Shown here one piece after another: positions 16,326 through 24,788 of a DNA stretch of 32,241 bases. Location of the stretch: assembly GCA_017302335.1 (NCBI GenBank), contig JAFLCT010000022.1:1-32241 (forward strand), in the 5' to 3' direction. The DNA is from Caulobacterales bacterium. Its GTDB lineage: Bacteria > Pseudomonadota > Alphaproteobacteria > Caulobacterales > Caulobacteraceae. A model generated the notes under the pieces. It was not told the origin of the DNA. It saw nothing but the letters and a program-made list of their open reading frames with translations, and made no database searches. The position numbers were made by a program, and so were the translations under genes. Position 1 is the first letter of the stretch; each line of letters opens with the position of its first letter.

Positions 16326-17240
16326 ATGACCGAACGCGCGATCCTGATCGACGGCAAGGCCTTCGCCGCAGGGCTGGTGGACCGGGTCAAGACCGCCGCG
16401 GCGCGACTGCGCGAACGCACGGGCCTTCAGCCGGGCCTGGCCGTGGTCATCGTCGGCGATGACCCGGCCAGCCAGGTCTATGTCCGCTCCAAGGGCGAAC
16501 GCACGGTCGAGGCGGGTATGTACTCCGAGACCCATCGCCTGCCGGAAACGACCGACCAAGCCCAGTTGCTGGCCCTGGTCGACCGGTTGAACGCCGATCC
16601 GAAGATCCACGGCGTCCTGGTTCAGTTGCCCTTGCCGAAACACATCGATTCCGACGCGGTCCTGGACGCCATCGACCCCGACAAGGACGTGGACGGCTTT
16701 CACGTCGTCAACGCCGGACGCCTGGCCGTCGGCCTGCCGGGGCTGGTCCCCTGCACGCCCCTGGGCTGTCTGATGCTGCTGAAGGACCAGTTGGGCGATC
16801 TTTCGGGTCTGAACGCCGTGGTCGTGGGACGTTCGAACATCGTCGGCAAGCCGATGGCGCAACTGCTGCTGGCGGAAAGCTGCACGGTCACCATCGCCCA
16901 TTCGCGCACCCGCGACCTGCCCGCCCTGTGCCGCACGGCCGATATCCTGGTCGCCGCCGTGGGGCGGCCCGAGATGGTGCGCGGCGACTGGATCAAGCCG
17001 GGCGCGACGGTGATCGACGTCGGCATCAACCGCGTCCCCTCGCGCGATCCCGAAAAAGCGGCGGCGGGCAAGACGCGGCTGGTCGGCGACGTGGCCTTTG
17101 ACGAGGCGGTTCAGGTCGCGGGCCGCATCACGCCCGTGCCGGGCGGCGTCGGTCCCATGACCATCGCCGTTCTGTTGGCCAACACCTACGCCGCCGCCTG
17201 TCGCGCGGCCGGGGTCGCCCCCGAATCTCTGGACGCTTGA
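16326..17240 (+). CDS. folD: Bifunctional methylenetetrahydrofolate dehydrogenase/cyclohydrolase
   Basis: Interconverts 5,10-methylene-, methenyl- and 10-formyl-tetrahydrofolate using NADP+. The 304-residue protein has the catalytic segment YVRSK with Lys56, the conserved VQLPLPKH (99-106), the dinucleotide-binding GRSNIVGKP (168-176) and the C-terminal [16 protein letters not shown]. Length is typical. The Shine-Dalgarno site is weak (GAAGG 9 nt upstream). It is transcribed divergently from the PPC-repeat gene across 99 nt in which no clear promoter stands out, and is followed by lemA 65 nt downstream. Confidence 0.97.
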   Translation: MTERAILIDGKAFAAGLVDRVKTAAARLRERTGLQPGLAVVIVGDDPASQVYVRSKGERTVEAGMYSETHRLPETTDQAQLLALVDRLNADPKIHGVLVQLPLPKHIDSDAVLDAIDPDKDVDGFHVVNAGRLAVGLPGLVPCTPLGCLMLLKDQLGDLSGLNAVVVGRSNIVGKPMAQLLLAESCTVTIAHSRTRDLPALCRTADILVAAVGRPEMVRGDWIKPGATVIDVGINRVPSRDPEKAAAGKTRLVGDVAFDEAVQVAGRITPVPGGVGPMTIAVLLANTYAAACRAAGVAPESLDA

Positions 17241-17305
17241 AGCGGCCGACAAGTGAGCCGATAGTTCGACTCGAAACCGGCGTTCGACCGGCAGACGGAG
17301 GACAC

Positions 17306-17977
17306 ATGACCCGCTTCAATTCGCGCATCGCCGCCATGGCCGCCGTCGCGGTTCTGGCCCCTTCTGTCGCCGGGTGCGGGATCAACACCATCCCCACCAA
17401 GGAAGAACGCGCCCAAGCCGCCTGGGCCGACGTTCAATCGCAATACCAACGTCGCGCCGATCTGGTGCCGAACCTGGTCGCCACCGTCCAGGGCGCGGCC
17501 TTGCAGGAGCGCACCACCCTGACCCAGGTGGTCGAGGCCCGCGCACGCGCCACCGGCGTGACGGTGACGCCCGAGACCCTCAGCGATCCGGCGGCCTTCC
17601 AACGCTACCAGGCGGCGCAGGGCGAACTCAGCCAGGCCCTGTCGCGGCTGCTGATGGTGGTCGAGAACTATCCCACCCTGCAATCGAACCAAAATTTCCT
17701 GACCTTGCAGTCGCAACTGGAAGGGACCGAGAACCGCATCACCATCGCCCGGCGCGACTACAATGAGGCGGTTCGCGACTACAACACCAGCTTGCGCACC
17801 TTCCCGACCGTGATCTGGGCCAAGACCATCCATGGCGGGTCCAAGCCGATGCAGCTCTTCACCGCCACCGCCGCCGCCCAGTCGGCGCCGACGGTCAATT
17901 TCGACGCCCTGAACCCCTCGGCGCCGCCCGCTAACGCCGCGCCCGGCTCCCCGCCCCCGGCCGCGCCCGCCCGGTGA
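17306..17977 (+). CDS. lemA: LemA-family lipoprotein
   Basis: Protein of 223 residues from the ATG at 17306, with GGAGGA at 17297-17302. The signal peptide ends in a lipobox, SVAG followed by Cys24, so it is predicted to be lipidated. The LemA core is evident from the charged segment AQAAWADVQSQYQRRADLVP (37-56) and the long helices that follow, including QLEGTENRITIARRDYNEAV. The tail (about 195-223) is Ala/Pro-rich. LemA proteins are commonly encoded beside TPM-domain genes, as here: its TGA overlaps the GTG of the next gene as GTGA. Its biochemical role is not known. Confidence 0.93.
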   Translation: MTRFNSRIAAMAAVAVLAPSVAGCGINTIPTKEERAQAAWADVQSQYQRRADLVPNLVATVQGAALQERTTLTQVVEARARATGVTVTPETLSDPAAFQRYQAAQGELSQALSRLLMVVENYPTLQSNQNFLTLQSQLEGTENRITIARRDYNEAVRDYNTSLRTFPTVIWAKTIHGGSKPMQLFTATAAAQSAPTVNFDALNPSAPPANAAPGSPPPAAPAR

Positions 17978-18795
17978 ATTCGACGCGCCAGTTCAGCGTG
18001 GCGCGCCCCGTCGCGCATCTGTCGCTTCTGCTCGTCCTGGCTTTGGTCTGGGCGGCGCTGGCGGTCGCGCCCGCCTGGGGTCAGACCTTCCCCGCCCTGT
18101 CCGGCCGCGTGGTCGATCAGGCGCGGCTGCTGGACAGCGAAACCGAAGCGGCCCTGACGCAGAAGCTGACGACCCTGGAAACCGATACCGGCGACCAGTT
18201 GGTGGTCGTCACCCTGGACAGTCTGCAAGGCTATGAGATCGAGGACTATGGCTATCGCCTCGGCCGTCACTGGGGCATCGGCCAGAAGGAAGGCGACAAC
18301 GGCGTCCTGCTGATCATCGCGCCCAATGAGCGCAAGGTGCGGATCGAGGTCGGTTACGGCCTGGAACCCATCCTGACCGACGCTCTGTCGACGCAGATCA
18401 TCCAGAACGACATCCTGCCGGCCTTCCGAACCAGCGCCTTCCAGAAGGGGATCACCGACGGCGTCGACGCCATCGACGCCCAGCTCAGGCTGGACCCCGC
18501 CGAGGCCCAGGCCCGCGCCGAGACGACCCGGACGACTCGGCCCGAAGCGCCGATCGGAACCATGGTCGTGGTCTTTCTGGTCTTTCTGTTCCTGTTCCTG
18601 GCTCTATTGGGTTCGCCCTCGCGCGGGCGACGGCATCGCGGCGGCGTCTCGCCTATCCTGATCTGGTCCGACTCCGATGCCTTCCGCAGCGGATCGCGTG
18701 GACGCGACAGCGGTTGGGGCGGCGGCGGCGGAGGCGGCGGCTTCAGCGGCGGCGGCGGCGGTTTCGGCGGCGGCGGCGCCTCGGGAGGATGGTGA
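17974..18795 (+). CDS. TPM-domain membrane protein with glycine-rich tail (YgcG-like)
   Basis: Protein of 273 residues. A signal-like hydrophobic segment (about 15-36) precedes a TPM domain (about 43-173) with VVDQARLLD, GDQLVVVTLDSLQG, and NERKVRIEVGYGLE. One transmembrane helix follows (about 196-213), then a basic stretch and a tail of almost pure Gly with Phe and Ser (249-273). This layout, with an extracytoplasmic TPM domain, a membrane anchor and a Gly-rich end, is typical of YgcG-type proteins paired with LemA. Family members have been linked to photosystem repair and phosphatase activity elsewhere; the role here is unknown. The GTG start overlaps the lemA stop. Confidence 0.88.
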   Translation: MNSTRQFSVARPVAHLSLLLVLALVWAALAVAPAWGQTFPALSGRVVDQARLLDSETEAALTQKLTTLETDTGDQLVVVTLDSLQGYEIEDYGYRLGRHWGIGQKEGDNGVLLIIAPNERKVRIEVGYGLEPILTDALSTQIIQNDILPAFRTSAFQKGITDGVDAIDAQLRLDPAEAQARAETTRTTRPEAPIGTMVVVFLVFLFLFLALLGSPSRGRRHRGGVSPILIWSDSDAFRSGSRGRDSGWGGGGGGGGFSGGGGGFGGGGASGGW

Positions 18796-19481
18796 TGCGC
18801 TTCACCGCTCAGGATCACGAACGCATCGCGGCGGCCATCGCGGCGAGCGAGGCCCGGACATCGGGCGAAATCTTCTGCGTCGTCGCCGGACGGGTTTCGG
18901 CCTATCGCGACATCCGTCTGGGCTGGGCGGCGCTGGCGGCCCTGTTGCTGCCCCTGGCGCTGATCCCGCTGGGCTTCGACCCGGCCTGGCTTCCGGGCGT
19001 GGCGGGCGCCTGGGAAGCGGCGCACATGGCCGCGCGCGACGTGACGATCGGGCGCGCCCTGGCCGCCTACGCCGTCATCCAGGCCGCGATCTTCCTGGTC
19101 GTCTTCCTGATCGTCTCCCTGCCGGGCGTGAGCCGCTGGACGACGCCCTCGTCGGTGCGACGCGCCCGCACGCGGCGGGCGGCGATGAAACAGTTCCTGG
19201 CCCACGGCCTGCATCAGACCGAGGCCCGCACCGGCGTGCTGATCTTCGCCTGCCTGGCGGATCATCAGGTCGAGGTGGTGGCCGACAAGGGCATCCACGA
19301 CAAGGTCGAATCGGCCGTCTGGGGCGACGCCGTCGCCGCCTTGACCCGCGATATGCGCGCCCGGCGCCCGGCCGAAGGCTTCATCACAGCCATCGGCCTG
19401 TGCGGCGAAGTCCTGGCCCAGCATTTCCCGCCGCGTCCGGTGAACGAGAACGAACTTCCCGACCGGCTGGTTGTGCTGTGA
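18795..19481 (+). CDS. Second TPM-domain membrane protein
   Basis: Protein of 228 residues from ATG 18795, which overlaps the previous stop as TGATG and has GGGAGG (18783-18788) 6 nt upstream; ATG 18789 is too close to that site. The N-terminal part (2-40) and C-terminal part (about 120-215) together resemble a TPM domain, including TGVLIFACLADHQVEVVADKG and GIHDKV, interrupted by two transmembrane helices (about 43-60 and 92-110). This is a frequent third gene after lemA and a YgcG-like gene. It probably acts in the same membrane complex, but that is inference. Confidence 0.85.
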   Translation: MRFTAQDHERIAAAIAASEARTSGEIFCVVAGRVSAYRDIRLGWAALAALLLPLALIPLGFDPAWLPGVAGAWEAAHMAARDVTIGRALAAYAVIQAAIFLVVFLIVSLPGVSRWTTPSSVRRARTRRAAMKQFLAHGLHQTEARTGVLIFACLADHQVEVVADKGIHDKVESAVWGDAVAALTRDMRARRPAEGFITAIGLCGEVLAQHFPPRPVNENELPDRLVVL

Positions 19482-19538
19482 TCGCCCCATTGGGGTCGCT
19501 TTCGCGATGAAAAGGGCCTAGCCCAACGCGAACCGCTC

Positions 19539-20270
19539 ATGCCCCGTCTGATCACCTACAATGTACACCGCTGCGTCGGCGTTGATCGGCGGCTGGATAT
19601 CGACCGTGTCGCCGCCGTGATCGCCGAGCACGAACCGGACATCGTCTGTTTGCAGGAACTGGACGTAGGCCGCGCCCGCACCGGCCACGTCGATCAGGCC
19701 CAGGCCATCGCCGACCGCTTGTCGATGAGCTTCCGTTTCCATCCCGCCATGGCGGTCGAGAGCGAGCTGTACGGCGACGCCATCCTGACCCACCGGCCCG
19801 AGGTCCTGGTCCGTACCGGCGTCCTGCCCACCCTGGTCGGCGTGCCGGGGCTGGAGCCGCGCGGCGCCCTGTGGTCGCGTATCGACATCGACGGCGTTCC
19901 GCTGAACGTCATCAACACCCACCTGGGCCTGGTCCCGCGCGAACAGAGGCTTCAGGCCGCCGCCCTGGCGGGGCGCGACTGGGTCGGCGCGTGCGACGGC
20001 GCCGCGATCTTGACCGGCGACTTCAACGCCACCTCTCTGACCCGTCCGTATCAGATCCTGAACCGTCGCCTGTCGGACGCTCAGCGGCTGCTGGGGCTGC
20101 GCCCGTCGGTGAAAACCTTCCCGTCCGGCTTTCCCGCGATCCGCATCGACCATTTGTTCGTCAGCCCGCAGGTGCGGCCGATCCAGGTCTTCGCCCCCTT
20201 CTCGCCGCTGGCGCGGATGGCCTCGGATCACTTGCCGCTGGTGTTCGACTTCGAGCTTCAGCCCGCCTGA
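19539..20270 (+). CDS. Endonuclease/exonuclease/phosphatase (EEP) family hydrolase
   Basis: Metal-dependent phosphohydrolase fold, 243 residues. Conserved motifs are all present: YNVH (7-10), LQELD with Glu40, NTHLG (126-130), TGDFN (159-163), IDHLFVS (203-209) and SDHLPL (229-234). No signal peptide or membrane segment is seen. Relatives hydrolyse DNA, sphingomyelin, phosphoinositides or other phosphodiesters, so the substrate is open. There is no clear Shine-Dalgarno site. The gene converges on, and overlaps by 13 bp, a phospholipase D-like gene; both products are predicted phosphodiesterases. Confidence 0.9.
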   Translation: MPRLITYNVHRCVGVDRRLDIDRVAAVIAEHEPDIVCLQELDVGRARTGHVDQAQAIADRLSMSFRFHPAMAVESELYGDAILTHRPEVLVRTGVLPTLVGVPGLEPRGALWSRIDIDGVPLNVINTHLGLVPREQRLQAAALAGRDWVGACDGAAILTGDFNATSLTRPYQILNRRLSDAQRLLGLRPSVKTFPSGFPAIRIDHLFVSPQVRPIQVFAPFSPLARMASDHLPLVFDFELQPA

Positions 20271-21712
20271 CGCGCGCGTGCGCTTTCCCGCCGCTTCCAG
20301 GGCCGCCAGGCGTCTGCGGTGGATAGCGGGTCGCCCACCTGCCAATCCGCGATCTGGGTCTGGAACCAGGACGGCGGCGCCGCCCCCAAGGGCTGGGTGC
20401 GGCCAGTGTCGAAGGCGGTGATGGCCGCGCCGGTTGATCCCATCAACCCTTCGGCCGCGCCGAACTCTTCGCCGGAAACGCCCAGGAAGTGGCCCAGTGT
20501 ATGATGGCGATGGGCGCGAATGGCCGCGCGGCCCGCAGCATCACTCGGCTCGGTCGAGATGTCGCACTCGGTGTCATAGCCGAAGGAGCGGTTGTTCAGA
20601 TTGGTCGAGCCGATGCGCAGCAACCGATCGTCGATGATCGACACCTTGGCGTGAACGATGATCCGCTTGCCCGCCCGCGTGAGCGGCGCCAGCGCCTGGA
20701 AACGACTGTGCTTATCCGCCTGCTCCAGCTTGTACAGGACCTGGGCGCGCGCCTTGTCCATCGTCAGGCTGTCGAACCAACTGGGGCTGCGCCCGGTTGA
20801 GACCAGCACGACTTCCGGCCCGTTCGGCTCGGCCAGGCGCCGGGCCAGGGCCTCGGCCATCAGATGCGAGGTGAAATACTGGTTCTCTAGATAGATCAGC
20901 CGCCGGGCGCGATGGATCGCTTCCAGATGCAGGGCCTCGTTCTCGCGGACCTCCGCCCGGCCGCCGTGCCCCGGTTCCGTACGCGAAATGCCGACGGGCG
21001 TGTCGAAGATCATCGGCTCGACCCCGTCGGGCCAGGGGTCGCCTTGCGTCTCGTCCGGCAATGTCCGTTCCCAGGTGGCGCGGAACCAACGCTCGCGCGC
21101 CAGGTCGCCCAGCGCCCGCGCGGCCGGGCCGTCGAAGACGCTCATGGTCTCATGCCGCGGCGGCGCGATCAGCCCCGACGGCTGGCAGCGCCTCGGATCG
21201 TCGTCGTGGTGCTCGGTGCTGTCCCAGCGATCCGTGGCGATGTCGCCGCCGCCGCAGAAGGCCACCTTGTCGTCGATGATGACCGCTTTCTGATGATGGC
21301 AGGCTCCAATAGGACCCGGTTGATCCAGGCGGAACTCGACCATCCGCTTGCGAAACCACCGCTGCGCCTTGTGAGGGTAAAAACCCTGGGACGCCGCGAT
21401 CAGCAGCGGCGATTTCCAGATCAGCAGCCGCACATCCAGATCAGGCTTCTGCTTGACCAGAAGACGCAGCCGGTGGCCGATCTCGGCGGTGTGATCGTCG
21501 AACTGAGTCTCGACCGACAGGTGGGTGCGCGGGTCGAATTGCCAGCCCAGGATGACGATCGATCGCTCAGCCTTCTCCAGGGCCGAGGCCAGGGCGGTGA
21601 AATAGGCTTCGTTCTCCATCAGCACGGCGAATCTGTGCGCGGTCTCGGTGCGCCAGATCCCCGCGCCGGGGATCAACAGGCTGCCGTCGTAGCTGTCCGC
21701 GAGCGAATGCAT
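20258..21712 (-). CDS. Phospholipase D-like / cardiolipin synthase-like protein
   Basis: Protein of 484 residues with two HKD catalytic motifs: HQKAVIID (140-147) and HAKVSIID (354-361), each followed by the expected downstream G-G/S-x-D/N residues (GGGDI; GSTNLNNRS). The N-terminal segment IVILGWQFDPRT (52-63) and YLENQYF (274-280) are also typical of the bacterial PLD superfamily. Substrates may be phospholipids or other phosphodiesters. No transmembrane anchor is evident. The ATG at 21712 lacks a good Shine-Dalgarno site. The 186 nt upstream hold only a possible -10 (TAGTAT, 21851-21856) for the next plus-strand gene. Confidence 0.9.
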   Translation of the reverse strand: MHSLADSYDGSLLIPGAGIWRTETAHRFAVLMENEAYFTALASALEKAERSIVILGWQFDPRTHLSVETQFDDHTAEIGHRLRLLVKQKPDLDVRLLIWKSPLLIAASQGFYPHKAQRWFRKRMVEFRLDQPGPIGACHHQKAVIIDDKVAFCGGGDIATDRWDSTEHHDDDPRRCQPSGLIAPPRHETMSVFDGPAARALGDLARERWFRATWERTLPDETQGDPWPDGVEPMIFDTPVGISRTEPGHGGRAEVRENEALHLEAIHRARRLIYLENQYFTSHLMAEALARRLAEPNGPEVVLVSTGRSPSWFDSLTMDKARAQVLYKLEQADKHSRFQALAPLTRAGKRIIVHAKVSIIDDRLLRIGSTNLNNRSFGYDTECDISTEPSDAAGRAAIRAHRHHTLGHFLGVSGEEFGAAEGLMGSTGAAITAFDTGRTQPLGAAPPSWFQTQIADWQVGDPLSTADAWRPWKRRESARARQAG

Positions 21713-21898
21713 GGCTGTGGCGTGACCGATCTGTGCGAACGCCGCTTGCCGCCGGGCGGGCGACAGCGTCGAACCGTGTCATCCGTTCCACGCCGCCGGG
21801 CTTTTGGTCAACAGAGTTGCAAACCGGCTGCATTCGCCATCGTTCCGCCTTAGTATCCGCGCGCATAGGGACCGTTGTTCGTTGGGAGGGGCCGGACA

Positions 21899-22090
21899 GT
21901 GCAGGCGTTGGTCGAATTGATCGCGAGTTTCATCGCCATGCTGGCCGCCGTCGCCCTGTCGCAGTTCGGGGTCGATCTGAATCCCGCGCGTGAGGCGAAT
22001 CGCGAAGTGCATCGCGTGGCCCATTGCGACGACGTCACGGTTCAGGACGCCAAGACCATGACCGTGACGGTGGAAAGTCAGGACTGCTGA
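21899..22090 (+). CDS. Small exported or membrane-anchored protein, 63 residues, unknown function
   Basis: Starts at GTG 21899 with a strong GGGAGGGG (21884-21891) 7 nt upstream. The N-terminus MQALVELIASFIAMLAAVAL is hydrophobic and could be a signal anchor. A short polar domain follows, with two cysteines (Cys49 and Cys63, the last residue) that could form a disulphide outside the cytoplasm. The end TMTVTVESQDC is strand-like. No family is recognised. It lies alone between the PLD-like gene and the tipN-like gene. Confidence 0.6.
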   Translation: MQALVELIASFIAMLAAVALSQFGVDLNPAREANREVHRVAHCDDVTVQDAKTMTVTVESQDC

Positions 22091-22116
22091 TCCACGACGC
22101 CGTCGCGTCGCACGCT

Positions 22117-22144
22117 TTGATCTTGGCGCCTGAACGGCTACGGT
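22117..22144 (+). promoter_or_regulatory. Candidate promoter of the tipN-like gene
   Basis: TTGATC (22117-22122), a 16-nt spacer and TACGGT (22139-22144) lie 58 nt before the start codon. The downstream element sits in GCTACGGTC, close to the GCTANAWC form reported for the Caulobacter housekeeping promoter. This is pattern reading only. Confidence 0.35.
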
Positions 22145-22201
22145 CGCGAACCCTCGTTTCCGGCTCGATCCGGCGAGCGCCTAGACCGAGATCGACGCTT
22201 G

Positions 22202-24691
22202 ATGAAATCCCGCAACCGGCCACCGCTGAATCCTTCTGATCCCCAGCCCGACCAGGCCGCGGCCGTCGATCCGACGCCGCAACCCCTGCCCGAGGCGCCA
22301 GAGGAAGACAGCCCCGCGCCGCGCCCCATGTCGGAACGCCGTCGCCGCCGCCTTCTGGAAGAACAGCGTCAGGCCGAAGAGGCCGCCCGCGCGGCTCAGG
22401 CCGCCCAGGCCGAACCTGTCGTGACCATCGACATGGCGACCGAGACCGCGTCGCCGCCGGCCGCCTACGACCCGCCGCCCGCACCCGCCGTCGTCACCCC
22501 GCGCGAGACCCAGCCCAGCGGCCGTCACGCCTATCTGATCGCCAGCGTCGCCTCGGTCCTGTGGGTCGGCGGCGTCGCGGCCTGGGCGGCCTATGAGTTC
22601 GGGTCGGGCGGTGCGGCCTTGGACCCGCTGCGCATGGCCATCTATGTGCTGCTGGCCCTGGCCCCGGCGGGCCTGGCCATCATGCTGGCCCACGCCGTGC
22701 GACAGGGCGCCGGGTTGGCGGCCGAGACGAAACGCGCCCGTGACCTGTCTACCGCCCTGGTCGCCCCGACCGCCCTGGCGGCCCAGCAGACCGGCGAGGT
22801 CCTGGCGACCCTGCGCGCCGATATCGACCAAGCCGCCCTGACCGCCGAGCGCGCCAGGAAGGACCTTGGGCTGCTGCGCGACGCCCTGGCCGCCGAAACC
22901 CAGCGCCTGAACGAGGCCGCCGAGACGGCCGGGCGCACGGCGCGGCGCCTGGTCGAGCAACTGGGCGGCGAACGCGAAAAGCTCAATGTTCTCGGCGGTC
23001 AGTTGGACGGCCAGGCCACGGGCGTGCTGGAGGCGGTCGAGCGCCAGTCGCGCATGGTCGTGGACGCCTCCGACCTGGCCCAGACCCAGCTTCGCGAAGC
23101 CGAGGCCGCCCTGGCCGCGCGCGCCGCCGACCTGGCCGCCGCCGCCGGTGAGGCCCAGGATGCGGCCCGTCTGGCCGCCGACGACCTGTCGCGCCAGACC
23201 TTGCGGCTGGAGAACGCCGGAGCCGGCGTCGCCGAGCAGATTCAATCGGTCGAAGAGGGCCTGGGCCAGCAGCGCGCCGCCCTGGTCACCGCCGCCTACG
23301 CCCTGCGCACCGACCAGGAGGACTTCTCCGCCCAGGTCGAAAGCCAGCGCGCCCAGCTCACGGAACAGCTCTCGGCCAGCCGCGCTTCGGCCGCCGAACT
23401 GGACCGCACGACCCAGTCGACGACGGAATCCGTCAGGGATCTGGTCGAGGCCGCGACCGACCAGTTCCGCGCCCTTGTCGAGATGTCCCAGCGCGAGGCC
23501 GACGGCTTCGACGCCGCCACCAAGATCGCCTTGGACCGCTTCGAGGCCCTGGCCGCCGAGGCCCGCGACACCTTGGTCGAGGAGACGCGCCGTAGCCTGG
23601 CGACCCTGAAAGCCACGGCCGAGGAAAGCCGCGCCACCGCCGCCGACGCCGCCGAAGACTCCCGTTTGCGCGCCGAACGCCTGGGCGAGACCCTGTTCGA
23701 TGCGGCGCAGAAGGCCGACCAGGCCGCCGACGCACGGATCGCCGAGGCCCGACGCATCGTCCAGGAGACCACAGGCCTGGTCGGCGAGGCCGGCGACCAG
23801 GCGCTGGATCGCTTGGAGGCGACGCTGGAACGGATGAACGCCGTCCTGGCCCGCGCCGACGCCGCCGTGGCCGAAATCGACCGGAAGGCCGCCGCCCTGC
23901 CCGAACAGGCGCGCGAACGGGTCGACGCCGTGCGTCAGGCGGTCGAGGACGGTCTCGCCGCCCTCTCCGCCGCCTCGGAGAAGGCCGCCCGCGACACCGA
24001 AGCTCTGGACGCCGGTTTCCAGGAACGGGTGCGGCGCAACTACGATATGCTGACGGAGGCGGTGCGCCTGATGGGCGTGGTCTCGGGCGAGGCCCCCGCC
24101 CCCCGTCGGCGGGATCCGGCCGCCGCCGTCCCGCCGCCGCCGACCGATGCGCCATCGCCTCGTCGCGCGCGTTCCGAGGAAGGCCGGGGTTTTGGCCTGC
24201 GCGGTCGGCTGAAGCTGACCCCAGCCGACGGCTCCCGCCCGCCTTCGGACGAGCAGTTGGGCTGGAACGATCTGGTCCAGGCCGACGATGCGGGCGAACC
24301 GCCGATGGACCTGACCGCGCCGGTCATGCCGCCGCCCGATGTCGAGATCCTGGCCGAGCGCATCGTCGCCTCCATCCGCCGCATGGGCGTCGATCCCAAC
24401 GCTCTGCTTCCGCGCGCGCGCATCGAAGAGGCCGCCCTGGCCTGGTCGGCGAACGATCCCGACGGCGCCCGGCTGATCGTGCGTCGCGTGGCCCCCGCCG
24501 CCGTGCGCAGCGTTTCGCGTCGAGTGTTGAGCGACGCGGACATGAAGACCGACGCCGAACGTTACGTGCGCGCCTTCGCCCGTGAGCTTCTGGCTTTCGG
24601 GCCGGAATCCACCGGCGTGCTGGCGCGTCTGGCCAGTGACGGAGGCCGCGCCTTCCTGTTGCTGGACGCCGCCGTGGGCGATCTGGCCTGA
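22202..24691 (+). CDS. tipN: TipN-like polar localisation protein
   Basis: Protein of 829 residues from ATG 22202. It has a Pro/Ala-rich cytoplasmic N-terminus with a basic run RRRRRLLEEQRQAEE (about 46-60). Two transmembrane helices follow (about 110-131 and 145-165), then a very long Ala/Glu/Arg-rich coiled coil (about 170-630), a Pro-rich linker, and a compact C-terminal region (about 690-829). This matches the architecture and length of TipN, the Caulobacter new-pole marker that orients division and flagellum placement. The call rests on architecture and taxonomic context because coiled coils align poorly; a generic membrane-anchored coiled-coil scaffold is the alternative. The pyroglutamyl-peptidase-like gene follows 97 nt downstream. 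Confidence 0.65.
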   Translation: MKSRNRPPLNPSDPQPDQAAAVDPTPQPLPEAPEEDSPAPRPMSERRRRRLLEEQRQAEEAARAAQAAQAEPVVTIDMATETASPPAAYDPPPAPAVVTPRETQPSGRHAYLIASVASVLWVGGVAAWAAYEFGSGGAALDPLRMAIYVLLALAPAGLAIMLAHAVRQGAGLAAETKRARDLSTALVAPTALAAQQTGEVLATLRADIDQAALTAERARKDLGLLRDALAAETQRLNEAAETAGRTARRLVEQLGGEREKLNVLGGQLDGQATGVLEAVERQSRMVVDASDLAQTQLREAEAALAARAADLAAAAGEAQDAARLAADDLSRQTLRLENAGAGVAEQIQSVEEGLGQQRAALVTAAYALRTDQEDFSAQVESQRAQLTEQLSASRASAAELDRTTQSTTESVRDLVEAATDQFRALVEMSQREADGFDAATKIALDRFEALAAEARDTLVEETRRSLATLKATAEESRATAADAAEDSRLRAERLGETLFDAAQKADQAADARIAEARRIVQETTGLVGEAGDQALDRLEATLERMNAVLARADAAVAEIDRKAAALPEQARERVDAVRQAVEDGLAALSAASEKAARDTEALDAGFQERVRRNYDMLTEAVRLMGVVSGEAPAPRRRDPAAAVPPPPTDAPSPRRARSEEGRGFGLRGRLKLTPADGSRPPSDEQLGWNDLVQADDAGEPPMDLTAPVMPPPDVEILAERIVASIRRMGVDPNALLPRARIEEAALAWSANDPDGARLIVRRVAPAAVRSVSRRVLSDADMKTDAERYVRAFARELLAFGPESTGVLARLASDGGRAFLLLDAAVGDLA

Positions 24692-24753
24692 GACCCCGCG
24701 CGTTAAGAATTGTGGCTTGACGAAGGCGCGGCCAGACCGCACGGTCGGCTCGA

Positions 24754-24774
24754 CTGTCACGTCACTGTCATAAA
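24754..24774 (+). promoter_or_regulatory. PhoB-box-like direct repeat before the pseudo-peptidase gene
   Basis: CTGTCAC (24754-24760), GTCA, CTGTCAT (24765-24771), then AAA. Two 7-bp direct repeats separated by 4 bp match the consensus layout of a Pho box (CTGTCAT-N4-CTGTCAC/T). It ends 17 nt before the ATG at 24789, so a conventional PhoB-activated start would fall near or just inside the gene. The position therefore leaves its function uncertain. Confidence 0.45.
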
Positions 24775-24788
24775 GCTTGCCGAGGCCC

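Noticed and set aside
16227-17252. N-terminal extension of the PPC-repeat frame to 954 codons
   Set aside because: The extension is antisense to folD, whereas ATG 16226 gives a perfect signal peptide and a Shine-Dalgarno site.
19482-19538. Terminator after the second TPM gene
   Set aside because: A small CCCCATTGGGG palindrome is present but has almost no loop and no T-run following it.
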